Below, in pieces: positions 11,201-23,200 of a stretch of 62,005 nt of DNA. Position 1 is the first letter of the stretch; each line of letters starts with the position of its first letter. The translations under genes were made by a program, and so were the position numbers. The notes under the pieces were generated by a model. The model ran no database searches. It was not told the origin of the DNA and saw only the letters and a list, made by a program, of their open reading frames with translations. The DNA is from Lentisphaerota bacterium (GTDB lineage: Bacteria; Verrucomicrobiota; Lentisphaeria; Victivallales; Victivallaceae), in NCBI GenBank assembly GCA_015061885.1, contig SUVS01000010.1, positions 1-62,005 on the forward strand, given 5' to 3'.

Positions 11201-14200
11201 AGTCGAGGTTAATGAGCCGTATTACGAAGTAAATATTACTGAATACCGCAAAAACAACGGTGTAACTGGTGATATAGACAGCGTGGAGATCGTTCAGATC
11301 GACGCTTCGGGTACGATTGACGGTGTTGAAAGCACTGTTACGATTTATGACCTTGTGAAATCCCAAGAACATATTATTACGCTGGATTGGACCGGGAGAT
11401 TTGACGAAGTTGCCGAAAACTTTAAGACGGTGGAAAGCTACACGATCAGCTTTGTTTTGCGTGATGCCAAAGGTAAGGTCATCAAGACTGTTGACGATGT
11501 TGAGGTACCCGGTACAGTTTACGATGTTGATTTGGTAAAGGTACTCGAAGGTACCAATGTAAAAATGGCTGATGTTAAGGATATAGAACTTGACAAAGTT
11601 GTTATTTCCGGCACGGATACCAACGATGCTGCAATCCGTGAAGTCGTGTATGAAATTAAGAGTGCTGAAGTCATATTTACTAAAACCTGGGATAAATCGG
11701 AAACAACTCAGATCGTCGGAGATGCCGTTTACAATGTAACCTATGTGCTGCGGGATAAAAACGGCAATGAATTGTGTACTGTTGAGGCTGAAGCCAACGA
11801 AAACAAACTCAATGTAAATTTGAGCGAAGTTGTTAAAAACTTTGCGAATGTAAAGATTGATGATGTTCACGAAGTCGTTTTGCGTAAAGTGGAGATGTCC
11901 GGCAAGGATAAAAATGGTAACGATGTAATCGAAACAGTGATGTCTTCAATGAACTTTACGGAAAAATATCATACCCGGATCGTTCTCGATTGGAAAAATA
12001 TTGATACCGACCTCCGCAATGATACGACCAAACTTGGCGTTGAAGCCGATAAGGAATTGGATAGCATTACTTACAATGTGACTTATAACTTGTACAAGGC
12101 TGATGGTACAAAAGTTGTTACGGGTGAAGAAGTTACCGTTGAAAACGCCTCCACAGTTGACATTGTATTGAGTGAAGTTCTTGCCGAAGTGGATGGCGTA
12201 AGTGCAGAAGATGTTGCTTATGCCCAAATAACTGATATCAAGGCAATGGCTGTATCTGGAGGGACTACACTCAAGGAAACTGATGTATTTGATGAAGTTA
12301 TCTTTACTCCGTCAATAACTGTCAACTGGCAGAGCCAGGCTGATGGTATTGCTGAGTGTATTAGTGATGGCAAATACATGGGACTGGAAAATATCGCCAG
12401 TGTTGATTCCTATAATGTAACCTATGTTTTGCGTAAAGCCGATGGTACTTTCCTGGCTGAATATACTGTTGAAAGCAATACTGCTGAACATGAACATGTT
12501 ATCGACAATGTTGCCGGATGGGGATGGGATGTTGTTGCCGAAGTAACCAAAGTTGTTCCGGTATTTAAGCTCAACGATGATTCATCTGTTACGGGAGCAG
12601 CTTATTTGGATGCTTACAAAAACGGTACCAAGACGATGACACTCGATTGGCCAGATTACGAAGGCGAAGGAAACTACTCCGTAACTTATGTTTTGCGTAA
12701 GGCTGATGGTACCGAGATTTATAAGACCACTGTAAATGCTGCCGAATCCAAGTATGTCATTAATATAGCAGAAGCTCTTGCCGGAACCGGTGCAACTGTT
12801 GATGATGTAGCCGTTGCAGAGATTATCGAACTCAAGAAAGGCGAAACGGAAATCTTTGTCTGCGATACTGACGACTATAAGATGATTTCGTTTACTTTGG
12901 ATGCTCCGACGCAGGATGAAAACGGTAATGAAATCACCAGTATCGGCAGTTACGCTGTAGAGGGTGTTTTGCGTAAGGCAGATGGTACTTTTATTTGCAA
13001 TTTCAGTGCCGAAACGACTGCCGCTGAATATGAAGTTAATATAAATGAAGCTATTGCCAATGCCGGAGTTACGGGTGTTACCGCCGCAGATGTTGCAAGT
13101 GCCGAAATCACCAGGATCACAGCCAAAAATATTAATGGCGTAACAGGTGCGGATCTTACTCTGTTTGAATTGATTGAACGCACTGAAGAAGATGACAAAG
13201 ATTCAAACAGACATCTTGAAATGACTCTGGAATGGAAAACTCTGCATGACAGTCTTGTCAGTAACCTGAATAATGGAACATTGGAAGATGCTGAAGGTAA
13301 TAAACTTACCGGATTCAGTGAATACCGTATAGCATATATATTCAAAGATGAATACGATAAACAGCTTGGTGATGTGTTCTATGGAACCAGTGACCGCAGC
13401 AGCTTTGAAGTCAGCTTTGCTGATGGCAGTACAACTGCTGATGGTATTGACTATGGTAAGGTCGGTTCGGTTGAACTGGTCGAAGTCATCTGGGTCGGCA
13501 ACGATGAAAACGATGTTGAACGCGAAGTTCTCCATTGTAATGTTGAGGATGTAACTAAAACTGCACCCCGAGAAGATGTTTTCATTATTTCCTGGAGTGA
13601 ATGGGCGAACAGTAAGAAAATCAAAGACCTTATTAAGGATTATTATACCATTACCATGGATGTAATCAATGCCAATGGTAAAGTCATTGGTACATTCACA
13701 CGCGATATTCGGGCTGATTTTACCAGCTATGAGGTGGATGTTGAGCGGGTGGCGGAGCAACTTGGCGTATCTTCTGATGCGATTAAGCGGATTGATTTGA
13801 CTAAAGTTGAGGCAAAAGAATACGGCAGTGATAATGTACTGGCAGTTCATTCAGGATTGCAGGAAGTTGTCTTGGTGGAATATGGCAAATTCTGTTCCTT
13901 GGAATGGAACGAACAGCATAATGACTGGATGAAGAAAATTGCTGCTGAAGAGTTGCGTGATTCAGCAGGTAATGTAATTGCATCCTTTACAGATTATACT
14001 ATCACTATTGCTTTGAAAGATGCCACGGGTACTGTCCTGAAGGAATTGGATATTGCTGATATTACCGGCAGCACATACAATTTGGATATTGAAAAGATTG
14101 CCGGCGACAACAATATTGCTTTTGACAATATTGCAGCTGTTGAGCTTGTTTCTGTTACGCTCAACGGCGGTCATGGGGTGACTGAACAGTACGGCAAAGA

Positions 14201-17200
14201 GTTTGATTTGGTGACCAACGGTATCCCGTTGATGACGCTGGATTGGAAAACTATTGATCAGAACCTCCGGAGCCAGCTGGATGCCCAAGTGCTGATTGAT
14301 GAAAATGGTACGCTCTTTGCCGAATTTACGAGTTACAGGATCAGCTATGAACTGCGTGATGCCGAAGGCAATCGTATCGGTAACGTTTTGTCAGCAGAAA
14401 CCACAGCTCCGTCTTATTCTGTGGATTTGGAAGGTGTAATACCTGAAGGCTGTAATGTAGATGATGTAGCAAGTGTCAGGCTTACCGCCATTACTTTCTG
14501 TGGGAAAGATGCTGCAGGCAATGATTTGGAAAAGGATTATTCCTGGACACAGGCTGTCAGCATGTTGGAAACTTTTGTGGAAAACTACAAAGCCGAAGAT
14601 AAAGCTCTGACCATTTCCTGGTACGGTGTTGATCCGGCAGAATATGGCTTGTTGGAAATTGCCGCTTTTGAAGTAGAGTATATACTGTACGACCAAAATG
14701 GTTATAAGATGGGTGAATCCATTGCGTTCAAGGTCGATGGCAGCAAGAACTCTATAACAATCAACGGGGTGGATGAAAATACCAGCGTTGCATGGCGTTT
14801 CCGCGTGTTGGGCGATGACAGCGGCACTACCGCAAGTGCATGGAGTGATTACCGTACTGCACACGATGTTATTCAGGTAAGTTCTCCCAGCAAGTTCTAT
14901 ACTGAAAATTTTTCCAGCAGTGTGATTGATGCCAATCCCCAGGAAGATACCACCGGGGTCGTGGCTGCTATTGCCAACCTTTTCTGGGATGAAGTGCAGT
15001 CCGACAAAGCGATTCGCAAATATGTAATTGAATATTGCGAATTGCCTGACCAGATCACTTTGGATGATGTGCCGGTTGGCATGTCTCTGGAAGATTATAT
15101 CGCCAGTAACGGCACCGATGGTTTGTTTGTCAATTCTGCAATGCCGGTCTATGTTAAAGAGGTAACCGGTACCGAAGTTGCAATATCAGACTTCCAGAAC
15201 CAGGCGTATGTGTACTGGCGTATCAAGGCTGTTGATGTTGATGATGCTTCCAGCGAATGGCTGGCTGGTCAGACTTTCCGCGTATGGACTAATAACGATA
15301 CATCAGCACCGGTTTTCCCGGATGTGAGTACCGGTCTGCTGGCAGTTACATTCCCCGGAGTGGAATATGTTGAGCCGGCAAAGGATTATGACCGTAAGCA
15401 GGAAGAAGGCAAAGAATCCACTTACAGTGTAATGGTTGGCTGGAACCGTGCCGAAGACAGCGAAAGCGGAGTCCGGGCATATCTGGTGGAATTCAGTACT
15501 GACGGCGGTAAGACTTTCACACAATACGAATCGGTTGATTCGGAAGATGTAGTTTCCTACTCTTACGGCAGCTGGTATGATGAAAGTCTGGATCCGGATA
15601 CAACCTATCGGATTGTTTACAGAAATGCCACCGGAAAAGAATGCGTTCTTGAAGCAGACTCCATGGTCAAGATCCCCGGCAATACATCTGCTACTGCCAA
15701 TACCGATCTTGTCTTTGTAGATGTAACACTTAAAGAAGAAAATGGGAAACTGACGCTTTCGTGGTGTGCACCTTCTAAAACTATGGACTTTATCGGTCAG
15801 GATATAACCATTGAATATAAAGTAGGCGATACATGGCATGAGCTTGTCCGCAATGTTGATGATTTCAAATATTCTACCTATGATTACACTTGTACGGTTG
15901 ATGGTCTGACGGGTAAGGATTATCAGTACCGGGTAGTTGCGGTGGATTACTTTGGCAACAAAGTACCCGTCAGCAGAGTTGTAAGCGGCAGTATAAACTC
16001 CGATGTAAGCGACCCCAACTTTGTATTCAGCACAACCGAAAATCCCAATCCCTATGCTGACAGAACTTTTGCTCAATACGGTTATAAGGAAGACGAAGAT
16101 AATCTTGAAGCAGAAGTACTGTTGAGCGGAGAACTGTACTGGAGTCTGGCAACAGATTCTGAAAGTGCTGTGCGGAAATATGTTATCAAATTCAGTGCTG
16201 ATGGCGGTAAAACATTTGATGACAAGCTGACGCAGGAACTGGCTGTTGCTGATTTGGAAAAGAGCTTCTCGCAGTTGCATTTGGACAATATCGATTTGAC
16301 TATTACTGCCGGAAAATACTACACCGTTACGGTTGATGGCAATGATATTATCGTAAAGGCGGAAAAAGATGGTGTTTTGACGCTCGACCGGTTTATCGAA
16401 GATTTGTCCGGAAAAACAATAGTTGTTTCCGACGACAGCTCGGTTTCGGTCAAATTAAATGATTCAATGGTATCGACCTTTGAGTACAAGATTACAGAGT
16501 TCAAACACGAAAAGCTGGTGGCTGGTAAAACATATGATATTGTTCTTGACAATGGTGATGTTGTATCGGCAACGGCAACCTTGAACAACAATAAAGAAGC
16601 GGTGTTGATCGTTGAGCGTGATATTTTTGAAAAGAGGATCACAATAATAGAACACAACACGGAAATTTTCAACGGGATGACTTCCAGAGAAAATACAACG
16701 CTTTTCTATAAGGTCGATATTGCTTCGATGAATATGCCTGCCTCCGGCTATACTTACGAGATTTTCGCCTACGATTACTTCGGGCAGACTGGCAAACCGT
16801 TGGTCGGCAAGATCGAAGCAGACCAGACTCCGCCTGTATTTGAAAAAAATGAAACGCAGGTTTCCGGTTTTGTTTATGAAAAACCGGATTGGGAGCCGAC
16901 TGTAGCAGGAAATCTTGCCGAAACAGCATCTTATTCAACATATATCGGATGGCATCAGGCTGTTGATAAAGATGATAAAGGTGTACCTGCCAGTGGTCTG
17001 CGTTGCTATGAATTGCGGATCAGTACCGATGGCGGTAAGACCTGGGAAGTGTCGGCAACCATTGATCCTGACGAACTTGTGACCAGAACATTCTGCTCGT
17101 GGGTCCCGGCTCCCGGAGAGGAAGCTCTTGATGTTGAATGTGCCTATCGGGTGTGTTTGCTTGATGCGGAAGGAAAAACTACCGATACTTATAGCAGTGC

Positions 17201-20200
17201 CGTTGTCGGTCGAAAAGATGGTTCTAATGAACTCAATCTTACCTGGGTTGCCGATGGCAATATGAAAGGTAGAACATTTGTAATTCAAAAGAGAGTTGGA
17301 GCCTCTTGGGCAAATGTCAGTGATATTGGTACGGTAAAAATGTCTGATGATCGTGACTGTGTAGTCTATGAATGCAGTTGGGAAATCCGCGGCATGACTG
17401 CAGAGGAATTCAGTTATCAGATCGTAGCCAAGGATCTTTGCGGATATACAAGTTATATTCAGAAAGATGTTGAGGTTGACAAGGGCACTCCCATGTTCGC
17501 CAAAAACTCCATTCGGGTTGAAGTCGGAGAACCCGTTAAGGATAGCGAAAACAACAATGAAATCACTCTTACTCCCACATTTTATTGGAATCCTGCTCAA
17601 GATCAGGCCGGCGATGTAGGTGTGCGTTATTATGTTGTCCGGTATCGCCTTAAAGCCGAAGATGGAGAGCCGGCAGGTGAATGGATCGTTGGCGGCACCA
17701 TAGAACATGTTGCCGGTACCACTGAATATATGTGGGCGGCCACGAATAAACTTGAGTGGGATGTGTATGAATATGAAGTCATTGCCTACGATTTCTTTGG
17801 GAACAAGACCACTGCAAAGGGTACATTCGGTACTCCTGATACCGAAGGCCCGAAGGTGTTTTTTGACGACGAAGCATACGCAAACATTGTTGAATACGAG
17901 TACAAGGATGCTACAGAAATGGTGGCACGACGCGACAGTGAAGGCAACCTTGTTTATGACAGCAATGGCAAAATCATCTACGATGAAGTTGTTGTGATGG
18001 TTAAGCAGCCTGTGCTGGACAGTAACGGCAATATTGTATATGACATCAATGGCGATCCGCTTATGCAAGAAGTTCCGGCGCGCGGTGATCTGGCGGAAGC
18101 CACGGTAACTCTGAAGTGGGATGGGACTTTTGTTGATGACAGCGATGGTGATATTCTCTTCAAGGTTACAATTTCCGATTCGATGGAATTTTCGCCCGAA
18201 GGCAATACCTATGACTTCTGGACAACCGATACCTCATTGGTCTTTGACAATGATACCCCCGGACGGAATGTCGGATTGTTTGAAAATATGAAGCAGGTTT
18301 ATTGGCGGGTTCAGGTGTACGATCAGTACTACAATGAAGGCGACAAGATCGGTGCCCGTCAGGAATTCTACTTTGTAAACGATGAAGGTCAACAATTGTC
18401 TGTCAGTGCCGGACTTACCAAGCCGGAAAATATTGAAGTAACATACACCTGGTTGACTACAGATGACCAGCGTTCCAATACGGCTCGGATCAAATGGACT
18501 CATGATGAACAGCCGCTGGGTGTGTATTATTACGAAATCAAGCTGGTCAGCAAGTCGGATCCCAAATTGACATATACTGCCAGTACAGTAGCAAAAGATG
18601 TACAGAATGCAGGTACCGATCTGTCGGAACTTGTAAGTTACAACAAGAGCAGCAATACATTTGAATTAAGTGACTTGATGCAGCTTTTGCGTGAAACAGA
18701 TCCCAAGTACACCGATATTGCTGATGGCGAGTATAATTTGGTGATCACTGCTTACGACAGTAACGGACGGAAGGCCGCCAGCAGTTCTGTCAATTTCGTG
18801 ATGGATGATACCAGACCTGAACGGGTTGACCGTAACAGAATCGAGGCTTTTGTTGTGAGTGATAACCTCAATCACGATAAATACAGTCAGCCGGTGGTTC
18901 GCTGGGCAGAATCAATAGATCGTACTGCTGGAATTGAAAGGTATGAATTGTCTTATCGCATCAAAGGCAGTAATTCTACATTTGAAACGGTTAAAATTGA
19001 TGCTGATACCCGTGAATTCATATTCCCGAGTGTTCCGGAAGGTACTACATACGAGTATTATATCATTGCCATAGATAAGTCGGGCAACCGCAGTTTTGAC
19101 TGGGGTACCGGGGTATATGAAGAAATTACCGCCAGAAATGATGACTTTTACCGTGATTCGCTGACCGCTGTAGAAAGTGAGCCCGCGATAGGATGGACGG
19201 GCAACCGTATTGAGGTCAAAGATTCTGTCGGTATGGGCGATCCGGCAGATATGTTCAAGATCGAAACCGGTAAGAGTACAGCTATTACTCTTACTGTTGA
19301 TGAGCTTGCAAATCTGTTGGGAACCAATGATGATATAACTATTGAAATTTACAAGATTGTTGACGGCAATTACGCTAAAGCCAAGGTGTTTAAGCGTTAC
19401 AGTGTATCGAATACCGGTCAGGTATTCTCCGATCTGTTGCTTGATGCCAACAGCACCTATGCATTCAAGGTAGTCAGTAAGTCAACAAAGAACTCGGTTG
19501 TTGATTACAGTCTGGTAATTGATAAAAAAGACCTTGGCGGCAGTGCTACGGGTAACGATAACAGCGATGATACTTACGAACGTGCTATTGCCAACCACAA
19601 GAGCTTTGTTATAAATTCCGAATTGCATGACTTGAGCAGTTTCAATGATTGGGTCGGTTATGGCGACAGTTCTGACTGGAGAGCATTGAGTATCAACAAT
19701 TCAGGCAAGTTCAATTTCAGTATCAGCGATGCTGCTATGGATGTAACCTTGACCGTTTACGAATTACAGGAAAACGGCAAGATGAAGAAGCTCGGCAGTG
19801 TTAAAGCCGGAGCAAAAGAACTCGATGGCAAAGTGTTGCAGAATATCGTCATGGACAGAGAAGGCGATTATTACCTTGAAGTCAAGGCCAATAATACCAA
19901 GTCTTACGGTTCAGACTACACCGTTACGGTTGAGTGCGTGGAGTCTTATCCGGCCGCAACTGAATACGATGATTTGAGTGCAGTGTTGACTGCTCCGGCG
20001 AATGTGCCCAAATTGGCAATCAACTCCAAACTGTCTGCTGCGGCGAACGGCGAAGATCTCTGGGGTGGCATCGGGGATACGGTTGATTATTACTTGATCG
20101 ACGGTTCGGTGTACAGAGATAAGGAATATTCGCTGAAACTTGACGGAACCAATGGCAAGGAGGTCAAAGTTGCAATCGGTTACTTCAACAATGGTAAATT

Positions 20201-23200
20201 TGTTACCATCAAGAGTCAAACCGGTACAGCCGGCAGTGAAGCTGTAAATATTCTCTGCTCGTTCACCTATGACCAGTTGAGCAAGAGTCAGGGCAAGTTG
20301 TATGTTCAGGTGAGCAGCAACGGCACCAATGCCAACTCGCGTTACACGGTTGAATTCAAAGAATACAGCAATATGGCCGGTGCCGACAGCAGCGATGATG
20401 ATGCCGCTGTAACAGAAAAATATCTTTACAACGGTACGCCCGTCGATGACTGGGTCGGTTATGTTGATGCTGTTGACTATCGCGAGATTTCCATCGCTGA
20501 AAATGGTGTGTATGAAATCAAACTTGATGGAGCAGATAATAATCTCACCATTACCGTTGTACAGCAGGTGGTCAATGCCAAGACCGGCAAGATCAGTTAC
20601 CGTACTGTCAAGTCGGTCAAAGCTACTGCCGCCAACAATTCTGTAACAACCGGGGCATTGTTGCTTGATACCAACGAAAAGTACTTTGTCAGTGTAAATG
20701 CCACTTCTGCCAAGAAAGGCGGAGACAGTGATTACACCCTGTCAATGGAAAAACTGGGTTCCACTGTACAGTTGGAAGGTAAGACTGTATTCAGCATGAA
20801 TGATGATATTCAGGATGTGTCAAGTGCAGTCAACTATGTGTATGATGCAGCAGACCTGGGCGGTGCGTACAAGTTTACACTCAACAACACCGAAGCAACC
20901 GGAAATGTCAAGCTGACGGTGTATGAACTGCTGACAACTGGCAGTAAGCGTACAGTCAAGACTTTAACAGTCAAAGCCGGAGATGAAGGCAACACCGGGT
21001 ATCTCTACTTCGATGACAGTGCTGCCAAGAATGGTACTGGTATTTATCAAGTGGAAGTACAAGGCGTCAAATCAACAGTTTCCGGGGCTGTAAGTATCTC
21101 CGGAACCGGTTACAGTTTTGATAAATATCTGGCGAAGGCTGAAGATGTCAACAACAGCTTTGACGATATTAACTGGGTCGGTACTGGTGATGAAACAGAC
21201 AGTTATGACTATACTGTTGCTGAAGGGCATGAAGGTATCCATGAATTCAAACTTACCGGGTTCGATGGCAACAGCATCAAGCTGAAAATCGTTGATGCCA
21301 ACGGTAAGGTTTTGAAAACCTTTACCACAGCCAAGAATACTTCGGAAGCTACATTTGCTTATGATTTCAAGAATGTCGGTGCCTATACGCTGGTTGTTGA
21401 GGCCAATGGCAAGGGCAGATTCTCTGAATATACCTTAAGCTATGTTGACCGCAGTGCAGATGCCAATGGTTTTGATAACTCCTCTGCAATACTGGGTGAT
21501 CCTGATAGTTGGAACATTGATGATACAACCAAATTGACAGCGGCAAACGATGTCAGCGGCTGGATCGGATTGGGTGATGCCGAGGACTTCTATGGTATTG
21601 TAGTAGATGCTGACGGTAACTATGACTTGAATATTGGCAATATTGAAAATGATGTCAAAGTTACTCTGTATCAGGCAACTCAATATAACACCAATGATGA
21701 TACCATCAAGTCCGGCAAGGCTATCAAGAGCGTAACTGCCAGTGCAGAAAACGGCGGTGCGGTGTTGAGTGGAGTTTATTTGAATGCCAATGAACATTAC
21801 TATGTTGTCGTTAAAGCCGGCAACAGTAAAGGTACCGGTAATACGACATATACACTTGGTCTTGACAAAATGGCGACAGCGGAAACAACCCAGAGCGGCA
21901 AGGTCGGCAGTGCCAATACTGCTGAAACTTACTGCTTTACTGCTGTTGCCGGTGCTACTGCCATAAGTTTGAGCCTGGGCGAAAACAGCAAGAGTGAAAG
22001 TGCAGTTGTTACACTTTACGAGGTCAATAAGGTTACCGGTAAATATACAAAGGTTAAGAGTCTGACTGCCAACAGTAAGAATTTGACTGTCAATACCGGA
22101 GATCTTTGTTTGAATTATGATTCGACCTATGTGGTGGAAGTTACAGCACCGAAAGTCAAGGATGGTAAAGAAGTTGACTTTACCTTAAATGTCAAGAGCT
22201 GGAATTTTGCCGACTTTGACGGTGATTCAGACAATGATGTGATGAAAAAGGACAAAGCAACTGCCATTACGCTGAATAGTGCATCTGAACTTAATGCTGT
22301 ATGGGCAAATGGCGATGCTGTTGATTACTATTATGTAAATGCAGATGCAGATGGCAGTTACTCGATCAATTTGAATGGTATCAATGGCAATACGATTAAA
22401 GTCAGCATTATAAGTGTCGGTGCCGATGGCAAGACCAAAGTATTGCAGAGTGTTACCGGTAAGGCTGGTGCGGACAGCTTGATACTGTCGCGTGATCTGG
22501 CGGCTGGTCAATACTATGTAAAGGTGGAAAGTGTCGGTAAGAACACTGCTTCGCAGTATGTTTTGACTATGACCCAAAATAACACCGACAATACTGATGA
22601 TGCCTGGAAGCAGGTAGCCGGTAAAGTTGATGTTACGAGCTATGATACCGGTGATGTAATTACCGATTGGGTAGGTTTTGGTGATGCAACCGATGTGTTC
22701 AAGGTCGTTCTTGATGAAAATGGCAGTGCGGACAACCACCAAATTGCATTTGCGGCATCGAATGAGGAAACTCTGTTTGCTTTGCAAAACAACATCATCG
22801 AAATGACACTGGTCGATAATAATGGTAAAAAGGTAGCACTTACCTTTGATAAGGAAAATGGTTGCTATATCAGCAAGAATCTGTTGATGGCAGGAGTGGA
22901 TTATTATCTGCAAGTCAAGAATAAATCTCCGAAAACCAGTAATGTTGACTATGGAATCAATGTCGTTGAATACAGCATGTTCAGCAATGCCGATGATACC
23001 TGGCAGCAGGTTGCCGGTGATATTGACAGTGTCAGTTACGGTACCGGTGATACTATTACTGATTGGGTCGGTTTCGGCGATGCGGTCGATGTGTTCAAGA
23101 TCAGACTTGAGGATATTGCTGGCGGTGCCGATAACGGTCAGGTCGTATTCTCCGGCGTGGGCGATACGATTGATGCTCTGATCGGTAATGATATTGAATT

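Noticed and set aside
9702..11870. A 722-codon open frame on the minus strand inside the giant gene, with several others like it (for example 22227-23486)
   Set aside because: Antisense shadow: Phe/Ile/Asn-rich with no family motif, no SD, and fully overlapped by a continuous, repeat-structured protein on the plus strand.
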